Shown here piece after piece: positions 11,956 to 23,850 of a stretch of DNA of 64,000 bases (the first letter of the stretch is position 1; each line of letters opens with the position of its first letter). The DNA is from Pictodentalium vernedei (Eukaryota; Mollusca; Scaphopoda; Dentaliida; Dentaliidae). The notes below the pieces were generated by a model. That model saw nothing but the letters and a program-made list of their open reading frames with translations, was not told where the DNA came from and did no database searches. The stretch is taken from NCBI GenBank assembly GCA_031216915.1, contig CM062288.1, positions 176,927,919 through 176,991,918 on the forward strand, given 5' to 3'. Position numbers and translations under genes: made by a program.

Positions 11956-13196
11956 CAGACATGTTAACTCTCCCGGAACGCCCGGGAAAATCCCGGAATT
12001 TCAGTGTAGTTCCCGGCCTCCCGGACAGGAATCAGTTTTGGACCAAAAATCCCGGAAAACAACAGTCAAATATTTCGTTCCCGTTGTAACTTATGAAAAA
12101 CGTTCGGAGTCAAATCACATGCATTTCAAACTCTGGTAAAAACTCAAAGCAGTAAAATGTGGATTTACGTTAAATTTATTTAAGAAAAGGGTATTTTATG
12201 ATATATATTTCAACTGTGTTCATGTTTATTTGTGGGATTTTCTTCGGAGATTCGTGATCAATGTGCGAGTGTTGAAGTGAAAATAGGTGACTTACCGGTA
12301 CTTTAAAAAAATTGAAAACTCTACCTTCATTTGAATGCAGTTTTTGGAAATTAAAATATATGAAAAGGAATTAATTTAAATAATATATATTTATTTATTC
12401 CTTCATAGAATAGCTTTAATTTTCATCCCTTTTCCAAAATCAAAACATAAACAACAACTATTTAGCACAGTTTAAAAGTAGGTTAAAGTCGCTTAGGATG
12501 CCGAAAAATTATGACTGCATATTTAAACACAATCAGTCACAGTGGACTTATTTTCTAACACTACATTTATTCTGTTGTGCTGACTACAGAACTGTTAACT
12601 GTTGGCCATCTGTACCCAGTAAATTTTGAATGGAATTAAAAAAAATGCTACAATGATGAAAAGAAAAGTTTTGTGTAGGGCACAAACGTCCCACATGCAT
12701 GAAGTTTGATAAAGATACTTTCTAAGTACTAATGTTCTTGAAGAAACTGAACATTAGGACATCTTTTCCTGTTAACATTTCCAGACTTGGGAAATTATTA
12801 GCCAAGCAGACTTTGATAAAAGCAAACCACAGGTGGAGGTGCTCTGTGGGACAGTGTGTCTGTGTGTGTGTGTGGGGGGGGGGGGGGGGGGGGGGGGGGG
12901 GGAGGGACTCATGAAGAAGAGGATTGGGGGGGGGCTCATGGAGAAGAGGATCGGGGGGGGGGGGGGGTGTCAAATCACAGTTATTTTATGATTTTTTAAC
13001 ATAGCATAAATGCATCAGCATAGTTGACAACTAGTTCTGGATATAACCTGCTGTTAATAGTGGTCCATGAGCTGAAAATTCACAAGTTTCCTCTTTTATT
13101 TTGTCCCCGCGCGAACTTTTCCCTGAAATCCATCCCATTTCCCTGAAAATCACCCTCAGGTTCCCTGAAAAATTATTTTGGAGGTTAACATGTCTG
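11956..13196 (+). mobile_element. Non-autonomous hAT-like element, copy 1
   Basis: Ends are CAGACATGTTAAC and its inverse GTTAACATGTCTG. An 8-bp direct repeat CATAAGGA flanks it (11948-11955 and 13197-13204); this target length and CA..TG ends fit the hAT superfamily. The inside has 'cccgggaaaatcccgg' near one end, 'ccctgaaaatcaccctcagg' near the other, and a long poly-G microsatellite at about 12877-12975. No transposase ORF. A second copy lies inverted at 61225-62409 with a different 8-bp duplication. Confidence 0.88.
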
Positions 13197-13204
13197 CATA
13201 AGGA

Positions 13205-13398
13205 CAATAACTCTTGACTAACTATTTAGCACTGGTTCGCAATCCCATTCATGATATCATCATCAAAAAGTTATATACCAAATTAGAGAAAAATATTTTT
13301 AACAGTTTTTTTTTAAAATGTGAGTGGGAAGGACAGACAGACAGAAGGGCAGATCCCATTCCTATATCCTCACCCCACTATATGCCTGGGGATAAAAA
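13205..13398. repeat. Short repeat fragment
   Basis: Ends in 'ggacagacagacagaagggcag', like the tail of the dispersed mollusc-type tandem repeats elsewhere in the window. Nothing coding. Confidence 0.4.
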
Positions 13399-13627
13399 TT
13401 TTAAATTTTAAGTAATTTGTATAATTTTAATACTTACCAATGGCCCAGACTAGCTGGCGCTAACTCAAAAAATAATCCAGGGCCAAACACAAATTTTGCC
13501 CCCAATCCCCAAAATTTGCATGCAAAACCAAAAAATTAATGTCTTATCTGGTCCTCCATACTTTTCAGATCTGCGCATGCGCAGTATCCAGGAAGACACT
13601 GAAATTGGCGCCAACCATCATTCTTTC
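13399..13627. repeat. DIRS-B left inverted terminal repeat
   Basis: Inverted copy of 18225-18438. Contains the perfect palindrome CTGCGCATGCGCAG at 13571-13584, next to 'ttggcgccaa'. Confidence 0.9.
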
Positions 13628-13698
13628 TATAATTGCCTGTTAAATGTTATAAACAGTGGGGAGGTATGAGTGCCCACTTATGGGATGGCCATACCCGT

Positions 13699-13790
13699 CT
13701 GGGCCATTGGTAAGTATAAAATATATTCAAATTATTTAATATTTATAATATTTTTGTACAGCAACCAATGGCCCAGACTAGGGGAATTGT
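13699..13790. repeat. DIRS-B internal complementary region
   Basis: On the minus strand it reads as right terminus joined to left terminus, as in copy A. It also carries the plus-strand donor-like 'cattggtaagtataaaa'. Confidence 0.85.
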
Positions 13791-14409
13791 AAAAAGGCTG
13801 GAGGGCCTAGGGCTTAAAGAAAAATCCAATCTCTCAATTACTTCAGTAAAGGATATCTCCTACAGGAGAATAGGAGAAGATAGGAATTATATTTGTCTTT
13901 CTCCTTTATGAGAAAAGAGAAAGGCATAACAAGAAATAATGTAATTGAGTATTACATAATATATATAACTCTCCATTTAATGCCAGCATAACCCATTATG
14001 CTACTTCTGTGAAGGACAGCCAATATATAAAGATAGCCCACTGAATGAGACTCTTTATACTCATTTAAAAGTGTACAAGGATTGTATATTAACGCCTGTT
14101 TGACACGTGACATATACAAATGCTTCACAGTAAACTACACTTTAAAAACAGTGCATAAATGAGACATAGTAATTGCTTTACACACGAGCTACACATTAAA
14201 ACCATCCCAGCACCGACTCAGGACTACTGACACTGGAGGAGGTCTTCCCTTGCTTTTCACTATGAAGCCAGATGATCATAAGGGAAAAAAACGTCCCCCA
14301 CCCCCACCCCCCTTCCCCTTGTTCTGAGGTACATGTCCTCAGAACGAAGAGGGCAGCGGAACAGCGTCACTGCTGGAACGGGCTGCCTAAATAACTATAG
14401 ATGTAACCA

Positions 14410-15346
14410 TTAAAGGATGACATTCTGAGCAACAGATCTAAGGTCACTGGAGATGGACTCTAAATTTCTCAGGTAAAACTTGATAAATGAATCAATGGAG
14501 TTAGAGGATACGCATATACTATCATTCCGTCCCATGAGACTGACAGAGCATCTACTGCGTACGCTAGGTGATCTGGGCATGGCGACACGAACGTTAGTAA
14601 CTGATTGTTCAGGTGTGTCGCAAACAGATCTATCATGGGGTGATCCCACTGGTAGCAAATCTGCCTGAATACTCGCTTGTTGAGCGTCCAATCCAATGGC
14701 AACAGGCCACCTTCCGAGAGAGCGAGTCTGCTAGTACATTCAGACGACCCCGTATATGATGGATAGAAAGATGAACAGGATGATTCATGACATATAGGAG
14801 AATCTTCACCGTTAATTCGCAAAATGGAATTGATTGAGTGCCGCCTTGGTTCCTGGTGTAAGCTACTACTGTCGAGTTGTCGGACAAAATCTGAACATGG
14901 ACGTTCGCAATTATGTGAATCCAATGTTTTAGCGCTAGCCATATTGACATCATATCTTTGATGTTTATGTGCTTCTCTAGGAACCGAGGGTCCCAAAGAC
15001 CCTGACACTTCAAGTCTGCGGGACTTAGGGTCGCGCCCAACCCGTCTGACTCGAATCCGTCATAATCGTGAAAGCTGGATCTGGCAGTTGCAGCGGAACT
15101 CACGGAGTTAACCACTGAAAATCTGCCCAAATCTGAACCCTTTGTTTTACTAGGTCCGTTAAAACAATACTGGTTTCGAGCGAATGCTTCTTCACACTCC
15201 AGTTCTGAGTAAAGAATATCTGGAGGGGACGCGTGCACAGGCGGCCCATCAGAATAAGATCTGCAGACGCTCTGCACAATCCCATCTGTTGCATGAATTC
15301 CCTCACTGTTAATGCGTCTGAATGTAGACAAAAGCGAGCATAACAA
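14410..15346 (-). pseudogene. RNase H of DIRS-B fused by deletion to the YR tail
   Basis: The open segment 14633-15346 gives RNase H motifs ('ILSDNSTVVAYTRNQGG', 'HHIRGRLNVLADSLSRK'). The segment 14410-14691 continues into the Ser-rich linker, then jumps directly to 'SFIKFYLRNLESISSDL', the end of a tyrosine recombinase including the presumed catalytic Tyr (TAC at 14473-14475). In copy A about 1.1 kb of YR separates these parts. Everything carrying the first Arg and HxxR is gone, so no recombinase activity is possible. Frame changes also separate it from the RT part. Confidence 0.85.
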
Positions 15347-15855
15347 CTAACCAATTTTGCTCTGGGTAACGGCAGACAAACCAGATTGTTGTGAGTCTCG
15401 AAGCTCATTCCCAAGTGAGTGAATGACTTTGACGGAGCTAGATCCAAATTTTTCTCATTTATGATGAAACCGAGACGTTGGAGCAATAATAACAGATTCT
15501 GAACATCGTTCTGAAGAATAATTCTGTTGCCATATCCCTGAAGAATGTCGTCCAAGTAAGCCGACGTTACCACAGACGAATGAGCTCGGAAGTATGACAT
15601 TACAGAGTTCATTATTCGAGTGAATGCCCAGGGAGCCAGGTTCAGACCAAAGTACATTGCTCTGAACTGATACACCTTCCCTTGTAAAGCGAACCGTAGG
15701 AACTTTCTGAATGCCGAATGTACCAGGACATGAAAGTACGCATCCTTTAGATCTATGTTTGCCACATGGTCGTTCACTCGAACGCTTGCTCTTACCGACC
15801 GAATGGTCTCCATATAGAATTTTGGAGCCACGATAAGCTTGTTTATCCAGCTCAA
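15100..15855 (-). pseudogene. Reverse transcriptase core of DIRS-B (N-terminally truncated)
   Basis: 251 codons open. Motif A is 'NIDLKDAYFHV', followed by 'FGLNLAPWAFTRIMN' (motif B region) and the catalytic 'SAYLDDIL' box, all with the expected acidic residues. It is the best preserved RT in the window. The N-terminal RT part ('LSNFVRNW' in copy A) is missing because of the 16182 deletion, and a MITE is inserted just upstream at 15957-16163. The polymerase centre is intact in sequence, but the ORF is not. Confidence 0.88.
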
Positions 15856-15956
15856 GTCTATTACTGGTCAGAACGAGCCGTTTGGCCTCGGTTCAAGGAA
15901 CAGGTGGTTGTAAAAACCCTGAGAATCCTGATTCTCGACGACCTCTGTTGCTTCCT

Positions 15957-16163
15957 TTAACCCTTTACCCAACGCAGACGATAACAAAATTTATTTTTTT
16001 AAATATTTTTAAAAAATTTTTCAAAAAATTTCAACAAAACCATATCATGTGACCGCTAGTTGGAACGAGGGGCCCATGATATGGTTTCGTTGGAATTTTT
16101 TGAAAAATAATATTTTTTCGACTACTGAATTTGCATATTATGCTTCGTTGGGTAAAGGGTTAA
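15957..16163. mobile_element. TTAA-flanked MITE nested in DIRS-B
   Basis: The sequence reads 'cttcctttaa' then 'ccctttacccaacg', and at the other end 'cgttgggtaaagggttaa'. TTAA is duplicated at 15957-15960 and 16160-16163. Copy A reads through this point (about 5455, 'cttcctttaataaaag'), giving a paralogous empty site. The interior is a palindrome around 'caaaaccatatcatg'. It is related to 60649-60863. Confidence 0.85.
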
Positions 16164-16223
16164 TGTGAGAGCCTGTACATGTGCTGTTCCGAAAGGGAAG
16201 GGTAATCCTCTTCCTTATCCCTT

Positions 16224-17337
16224 TCACCATCCAAGAGAATCAGTTGTGAATCTTGGTCTGAGTGAGTCTGAGTGAACAGACGACTGGACCGACCCAGCAC
16301 CGTCTGACAGCTCAGGTTCGGAGTCTGAGGGAGGCTGCACCTGCACTTGCTGGGATGCTGCGATCAGCTGCACAATCTGCGACAGCAAGTCCGTCACCGA
16401 GGCCTGACGAACAGTGGTCTTCTGTTTCTTAGCCGCTTGCTGCTCCTGGGACGGTGTGCCAGAGATGGATCTCTTCTCCGAACATCCTGATGATCGAGGC
16501 CTCGTCTCCCTAGCTACCGGATGGTCCAACTTCAGAGTGGTCCCTTCTTCGTGCAGCAGGCTGGATATCCGAAGTCGGGTAGCTAGCATGCGGTTGTGTG
16601 TGCTTTGTATTCGAAGTGGAAGAAGCCGTGACTGTAGCTGAGGCTGGCTGCAATCTATACGGAGCATCCCGAACGGCAGGTGTGGACGTATGCTCCAGCC
16701 CACGCAAGTTCTTCACCACAACATCTGGCCCCAGATGTTGTTGGGATAGAGAGGGACCTCTCCCGCTCGCGGACCTTTCAGACCTCCCCGAGCTTCCCAA
16801 AACACTTGCTGGCTTCTTTCCTAGTTCTGTCGTCCCTGGGTGAGCATGTTTAGATTTTAAGGTGCTCGCTCTACCCACTACACTTCCTTCAACTGCAACG
16901 GACATACCCGGCATCACAGCTCCCATGGACAGAGTAACCGCTTCATTAGTAGAGCTAGCTGCTGGCAAGGGATTAAAACCACTGGCCAGTGGCTTTATCC
17001 CCTGCCCAATATTCAAGAGCACCTTAGCAGCTAGCTCTGTTTGCTCATCAGGGCGCGACGACGGTAGCACACTTTTGGTAGGTATCACATAACCATCACC
17101 ATGTTCTTGTTCCTCTGAAATAGAAACTGAGAAACTTGAATGACTCTGTGGTGAGAGGACCAGTATTGACCTCTCACAGCTAACAACATACTGTAACACC
17201 CGTGTCCAACGTTTGTCATCCCAATCAACACATGTGGGACAAGAATTCGCGGGAGTACATCGACTACAAGCAAGGCAACAAGCATGTAAATCTGAGGAAG
17301 ACTTCCTCGCCTTGCATTTTGAGCAATAAGCTTTCAT
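16224..17337 (-). pseudogene. gag-like ORF1 of DIRS-B (5' part well preserved)
   Basis: 275 codons are open from the start at 17337 down to 16510. The first residues form a Cys-rich motif ('MKAYCSKCKARKSSSDLH' then CC, C and C pairs), likely zinc-binding. A Ser/Pro/Ala-rich stretch follows. A frame change near 16510-16703 continues into 16224-16703, with the acidic run 'PPSDSEPELSDGAGS'. The C-terminal half present in copy A (5781-6690) is deleted. Function as a gag-like nucleic-acid-binding protein is inferred from position. Confidence 0.75.
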
Positions 17338-18224
17338 GATTAATCAAACAAAGTCGATTGAACTCTCACCAACTCCACAATAATACGATACTAGATACAT
17401 AATAATCAACATTCAAAATACAAATCGAAAAATTAATTTCAAAAATGTTTTTGAAATTTTTTTTACAAAAGCCCAAGTTCCCAAAGGGAACATGAAGAGC
17501 CCAAGGATATACCGACAGAGCCTAAGTGTGGACAAAATCAAAAAAAATTATTGCTGCACTACCGGAATATTACAACATGTATCTTGCAACAATCCTACAG
17601 TAATAATAAGTTGAAACTACATAATATTTATAGGACGTTGCCAATATAAACAACGTCAATGAAAAAAATGGAAACAAGACCTCAGGCACTGAATAAAAAT
17701 GGCCAGAAGTCAGTAACCGATTTTAAAGCTACCAGATGTAAAACAAGATCTTCAGATGAAGAAAAAATGATACATTGGATAGAAGATGTATGACCCAAAT
17801 GACCCAACACCCCTTGGGCGAGGACGTAAACATGGGGATATACAGAATAAACATTCTGTAATACACAGTTTAAACTCCCAAGAAATTTAATAAAAAATTT
17901 TAAAAAAAATAAGCCAAAAAGCTTGGGAGTTTAACAGGAGGGCTTCAAGGAAGGATAGGGAAGGAACACTTAACAAACAGTGGACAAATCATTAGCAAAA
18001 ATGATGACGTCAGGCCCATGTCCCGAAATTGGGAAACATGAAATAATTTTGATAAAAATTATAAAGTTACAGCCCTGAACATCCCAAACCACCATTCTTC
18101 ACTTGCATCATCCAATTATGTCCTTGGATCCACAAATTTTACCATTGATTTGTGTCTGGCATCCTCAAAAATGAGATTTGAAAGCACAGATGTCAGTTCA
18201 TTGTTGCTGACTTCAGGGCCAAAC

Positions 18225-18438
18225 AAAGAATAATGATTGGCACCAATTTCGGTGTCTTCCTGGATACTGCGCATGCGCAGATCTGAAAAGTATGGAGGAC
18301 CAGATAGGACATTAATTTTTCGGTTTTGCATGCAAATTTGGGGGAATGGGGGGGGGTGGCAAAATTTGTGTTTGGCCCTGGATTATTTTTTGAGTTAGCA
18401 CCAGCTAGTCTGGGCCATTGGTTGTTGTATAAAAATAT
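18225..18438. repeat. DIRS-B right inverted terminal repeat
   Basis: Inverted copy of 13399-13627, with CTGCGCATGCGCAG at 18267-18280 and a local poly-G expansion near 18342-18356. Confidence 0.9.
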
Positions 18439-20950
18439 GCCTTATCATTAACCAAGTGAAAAATATTATTTATTGGTGTTTGAGGTCACTTTCAGCATCT
18501 ATGGCTATATGATGACAAACACATATATAAAGTCAAGTTCTGCCATATAAAGTCAAGTTTTGCCAAATAAAGTGATGTTCAGCCAATCATTCGTGATTAT
18601 GTTGCCCACTTTTAAGGACTAATACCCCATATGTTGGTACTAGGACCTTTCATAGCAGTACATCAGAACTTGTCTACCACAATGAACAAGTGCAGGCCTT
18701 CTCAGGATTTCCCTGGGGAGGAGGGCAGATATAATGTTGTTACTGCATCCAGCAAGATAGGAATAATCATGGCAGAAGTTGCTTACAAAATGGTATTGTC
18801 AGTTATCTCTCAAGTTGAAAACAATATAGAGTCAGGTCTGAGGAAAAAGAATAAATTTTGCATTTGGTTTTAAATTTTAGTTACAGGAAGAAGTCACATC
18901 CCACAAGACCTCCCTCAACCTGAACCTTATCCAAGAATAACAGAAGTTTCAAGTTGTAATGGCATGTATTGGCAGGGTGTCTATTCCGGTGTTCCTCTGA
19001 TGGCCCCTATAATGCATCTTCTCATGCAAATGCAATTTGCCCTCGAGATGTTTCCTCTTTATGATTTTAGCCCTCCAGCACAATTAATAGATCAAATTTG
19101 AAGGGTACATGTTGTTTTTTATCAGTTTAGACTTCTTATACATGGTATATATTCAACAGAAACTGAAATCTGAGATATTCCCTTCACTATAACACTCTAT
19201 TCCACTGACAAAAAGAAGCTTAAGCTGAGTCCACTTGTCACTGGTCTTATGAAACTGACTGTTTGAACAAAAGAAATCGGGAAAAGTTCTTTAATCTGAA
19301 TGTTTTTACATGTCGAGTCTTGCCTCCCTGTCTGGGCAGATAACATTTGACAAAAAACAATTGCTTGACTGTAAATCTTCATAAATCTTGATGTATGATG
19401 AATTTGCTTTTACTTCCAAGGCCAGTAAACATCAGCATTTATAACATCAGTATAATTTAAAGAACTCTTGACTGTGAACTAAGGAATAATGTGATAATTT
19501 TATGCAACTTGACAATAAGTTTCACATATACATCCAAGATCAACCTACGATTCTATTTGTAAGAAAATTCCTGGTAGGAAGCCATTACTTGGAATTTGTG
19601 ACAAGTCTCATGGGACATGGGGCAAAAGCTTGATAGAATTCACACAGATTCCCATCAAATGCACAAAATTCTCTACACAAAAATGACCATTTAACTTTAT
19701 TTGTAATATTTTGTACTTTATTCAAACCAGATTTTATGATTCATCACTAGAATGAGAGATTCCATCATTTCCAAGCTATGTTTAATACAAAAGAAAATTG
19801 ATAATTTGTTTTATTCATCAGGGAATAATATTCTCCCACCTGCTACCGGAGACTATTATTATCCCTGGTGGGTGGGGGATAAGATGGGGAAATCTCACCA
19901 GATGGCAAGATATTTGGTCCAGACACTCAGCACAGAGAGTCTGGACCAAATATCTTGTCCCAAGGGTGAGATTTCCCCATCTCACACACGCCCCCATCAG
20001 GGATAATTTTTCTCCTCCACCAAAACAGTTGGACGTCATCAAAAGTAATTCAGGGGCATGTGCACCTATATTGAACAATATTGTCATCCATTTCTGAAAT
20101 TTCTTATCGGAAAGAGTGCACGGCGTTCTGTATTTACAACATGTATATACCCCAAAATTAAATCCCAATGCTGGCAAGACAGGGGTTGAAGATTGTAGTG
20201 AAATGAACATTGACACATTCCGATTACGTCATATTATGAATTGTATTTGCATAACGTTTCGGGGGGAATTTTGTGAAACTCGCTCCACTCAAAATGGCGT
20301 TCATCCAAAAATGTGCATAAAAGAGTCAAGTATCTTTTGGTTTTGTGGTCTATGTTTTTATTTTCTTTGACAAACATCCTTCTGCTAATATTTCCGAAAC
20401 ATGACAACATATTGTTTGTTTACAGAAGAACGTGCGATGATTGAATAGTCCTGCGCTCATTAAATATAAGCCAATATAGGTTGGTCATGTGGGTGGAGCG
20501 AGATAGCTGTCATGTGGGTGAAGTGAGACAGGCGTATCTTTCCCAGCTGTCTCACACAACTTTATTTTTGTCTCAGTTCCTTAGTGGTGGGAGAAAGGTT
20601 CATCTCAGCTGAGACACCTGAGTAAGACAGATCTCTCTCACCCACCTTATATAACATAAAGTCATAGTGAATCTCCAGGGCTGGATAAAGCTAGTGCTGA
20701 GCCTGTAGCAAATGATAAAAAGGCCTGAAAGGGCCCTAAATTATAATGGTATCAAGAAAGACTAGTGAACAAGGATAAATTTATGTGACTGTTGTAGCTA
20801 TGAGTGTGTGTGGATCACACATGCTCAACAACCAATTGGGAACAGTGTTCTGAAACTCCGCTGTTAATTGCTAATTGGAACTCATTTCAGTTGGGAAGTT
20901 TTAAACAAAGAAAACAAACATGTGTGTTCATATATTTTCAAGCCTTAAAA
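18439..20950. other. Intron stretch between DIRS-B and DIRS-C
   Basis: About 18476-18670 is a decayed repeat ('attggtgtttgaggtcact' ... 'aatcattcgtgattatg') related to 40668-40835 and 48108-48290. A long hairpin is at 19855-20010. At about 20480-20650 are several short repeats of 'gtcatgtgggtg' and 'gagacag'. No exon or protein-like ORF recognised. Confidence 0.5.
19855..20010. repeat. Long inverted repeat (foldback)
   Basis: The left arm 'attattatccctggtgggtg...gatggggaaatctcacc...tttggtccagacactc' pairs with the right arm 'agtctggaccaaatatcttg...ggtgagatttccccatc...atcagggataat'. Arms are about 70 bp with few mismatches. Confidence 0.75.
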
Positions 20951-21178
20951 GTTAAAAAATTTATAGTAATTTATATATTTTTTATACTTACCAATGACCC
21001 AGACATAGCTGGTGCTAACTCTTAAAATATAGGGCCAAACACAAATTTTGCCCCCCAATCCCCAAAATTTGCATCTAAAACCAAAGAAAACATGTCCTGA
21101 AAGGCCCTCCACACTTCGCCCCTACTGCGCATGCGCAGTGTCAAGGACGTTCCGAAATTGGCGCCATTAATCATTCTA
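20951..21178. repeat. DIRS-C left inverted terminal repeat
   Basis: Inverted copy of 27678-27881. Palindrome CTGCGCATGCGCAG at 21125-21138; 'aattggcgcc' adjacent. Confidence 0.88.
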
Positions 21179-21252
21179 ATAACCAGTGCCTGGTAAGCGC
21201 TATGTACTCAGCGGGGAGGCAAGAGTTCCCAACTCCTGGGAGGGCCATCCCC

Positions 21253-21341
21253 GTCTGGGTCATTGGTAAGTATAAAAAATATATAAATTACTATAAATTT
21301 TTTAACATTTTTATACTGTACCAATGACCCAGACATAGCTG
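21253..21341. repeat. DIRS-C internal complementary region
   Basis: On the minus strand the right terminus ('ggtacagtataaaaat') is joined to 'gttaaaaaatttatag', the left terminus. GTT at the join is also present at the left edge (20951-20953). Confidence 0.85.
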
Positions 21342-21959
21342 AATAGTAAAAAGGCTGGAGGGCCAAGGACATACAGCAAAATGGAATACGCTCAATAAAA
21401 TAAAATAGAGTCATCCCCTGTAGGGAAAAAGAAGTAATAGGCCTTACATGTATCTTTCTTATTTATGATAAATTAGAAAGATACAACACCTTCCAAAATT
21501 GAGCTTAATACATCCATGTACTCTATTAATATCCAATATAATCCTTATACTAATAATTTTTAAAGTAAGCCAATAAATAAAGTAAGTCTATAGAATAGAG
21601 ACTCTTATACTCCTAAAAGTGTCTGAGGATTGCATAATCATGTCCGTTGACATATGCAATATTCAAAAGCTATACTTTAAAAACTAAGACTTGAATGAAT
21701 TTTAAAAACCTAAACTTCTCACTAAACAACCATCCCAATAACAGCTCAGAATAACTAACTCCGGAGGAGGTATCCCCTTGTTTTGTTTTCATAGTAAAAC
21801 AGGTGACCCAAGGGAACACCCTCCCCCCCCCCCCCCCCCTTTTTCTTGCCCTGGGTCAAATAGCCCAGAGCGAAGAGGGCAGCAGAACGGAGACACTGCC
21901 GAAACAGACAGCCTACCTAGCTATAGTAGCAACTGTTAAGTGAATGACATTCTGAGCAG

Positions 21960-23020
21960 TAGATAATAGACCTAACAATAGAGGCCTCCAGAAATGGACT
22001 CGATATTTCTGAGATAAAATTCATGAATGTGGATGGCTGAGCGCAATGAGCGGCCTTCAAAAATCTATAATAGCGATACTATTAATGTAAGCCCAAGAAG
22101 TAGAAGAGCTCTTACTTCATGAGCCGAAATCTTAAGCACAACTGCTAAGTCAATGATATACCATAAGCAGTACCGATAGTAAATAGAATCCATTTACAAT
22201 AAAATGGAGCGTAACGTCCTTCTACTAGGCATCAAAGACAGAAGAAGCTTACGCCCATAGTAATAAACAGATATCTGTTTATAAATACATAAACTGTACC
22301 CGGAAAGAGTAAAGGCCTATGCCCATACGAAGACGGAAGGACCTTAAAATAATAGGTTCCGGATAATAGGAGCCTAACTCTTATGCAAAAATCCAACCTA
22401 AATAGTAACGGAAGTAGCGATTCCGAAACTACGAAAGTGAAAATCATCCATCGATAGTGCATGAAACTCACTGACTCTACAGTAAAAGAGAAACCAACAG
22501 AATTACTGTCTAAAAGGTCAGAATTTGAAAACTACTGTTTCCAGAGGCTCAAATGATTACTTAGCTAAATAAGAACCGAAGTTAAAATCCATATAGGAAT
22601 TTAATCTAAAGATTCTAAGTCTATTTATCAAAAAGTTACTAACTGACTTAGATAAAGAGACAAAAGACTCAATTGTAAACTATCGTAGAGTGCATAGGTA
22701 TGAGGTAACATAAACCTATAACCTAAATAATAACAGGCTGCAGTAGATCTTGTGAAACAAGTATACTAAAAAATTGCAATGAGTAGTATGGAGGGATCAA
22801 CAATATGAACATAATGATCCCTACACCACGACGGAAGAGCCTCCACTTTAGCCGCATAGAATAGCGAAGAAGAGGATCTCCTATAGTAAGAAATCGCGTC
22901 CAAAGCTCGTCCAGTACAGTGCATACAATGCAATACGGACCACACAACGGAATACATGAAGGTTGCGACCTTGCGGGTTGTGATAAAGATGACACGATTT
23001 ACCCAGTGAAAAAAGATCCT
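21960..23020 (-). pseudogene. Tyrosine recombinase remnant of DIRS-C
   Basis: Recognised by nucleotide similarity to the YR of copy A. Examples are the C-terminal part at 21990-22130 ('gatatttctgagataaaattcatgaa', 'taagcccaagaagtag') and the N-terminal part at 22750-22830, where 'IVDPSILLIAIF' corresponds to 'YDPSIPNIADF' of A. Many indels and stops; no open frame longer than about 90 codons. Confidence 0.65.
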
Positions 23021-23149
23021 CACATAGAGGAAGATTTCACGTTAAGACCCACAGTAGACAAGAGAGTAAATTACCCATGATCTCTGTGAAGATAGAGATG
23101 CTATCAACAGAAATGTATTGTAGTTGTTTATCTTAGCAATACCTGCTGA

Positions 23150-23850
23150 AACAACAGCGCCGGAGGATACGCGTATCCTATCATTCCGTCCTATAGATCA
23201 ATAGAGCGTTAACAACATTAGCTCAGAGATCTGGACAAGCTAACACATACGTCTGCAAATGATTAGCAAACTGTGTCGTAAATAAATCATCATTGGGCGC
23301 TCCCATAGATAGCAAATCTGATTAAATACTTGTTTGTTGAGAGTCCATTCTGACAGCAACAAGCGACCCGTAAGAGAACGGGAGTCCGGTAAAACAATCA
23401 GACTACCCGGAATATGACGGACCAAAACTGAACTTGGTGTACTATAACCAACAGACGGATTCTTTCCATTAAATTGAATAATGGAAACGAAAGAGTGCCT
23501 CCCTGGTTCCGGAGATACGCCACTACTGTCGAATTAAAGGACAGGATTTGGGCATGCGTTTCTGAATAATGTTCATGCAATGACATAAAGCAAGCCTAAA
23601 AAACATTATTCCGCGGAAGAAAACTGATTGCTAAGAGACTGCGGAACCCAAAGACCCTGGCACTTCGAATCCGTAGGGATCAGTATTATATCCCAATCTG
23701 TTTGACTGGCAACCGTCATAACAGCCACACTCGGGTCCGGCAACTGCAGTGGCACTCTCTGAGTCAACCACCGAATGTTTGCCCCAGTCTGAATCTCTTG
23801 TAACACTAGATAGACAAGAGAACGTGTAAATTGAGCAAATCATGGATTGC
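23150..23850 (-). pseudogene. RNase H remnant of DIRS-C
   Basis: Short frames carry 'ILSFNSTVVAYLRNQGG' (23398-23586), 'EWTLNKQVFNQICYLW' (23240-23425) and 'DSDWGKHSVVDSESA' (23631-23843). All are matched in the RNase H and connection regions of copies A and B. The polymerase motifs expected upstream are absent because of the deletion at about 23840. Confidence 0.7.

Larger units (their letters stand above)
13399..18438 (-). mobile_element. DIRS-type retrotransposon, copy B (internally deleted)
   Basis: Same family as copy A, with intact termini, ITRs (13399-13627 and 18225-18438) and ICR (13699-13790). It is shorter (5.0 kb) because of two internal deletions. One, at about 14490-14500, fuses the region after RNase H to the last codons of YR and removes most of the recombinase. 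The other, at about 16182, joins the start of RT to the middle of gag and removes the gag C-terminus and RT N-terminus. A TTAA MITE is inserted at 15957-16163. It could move only with help in trans. Confidence 0.92.

Noticed and set aside
16414-17092. Plus-strand ORFs of 75-81 codons
   Set aside because: Antisense shadows of the DIRS-B gag region on the minus strand.
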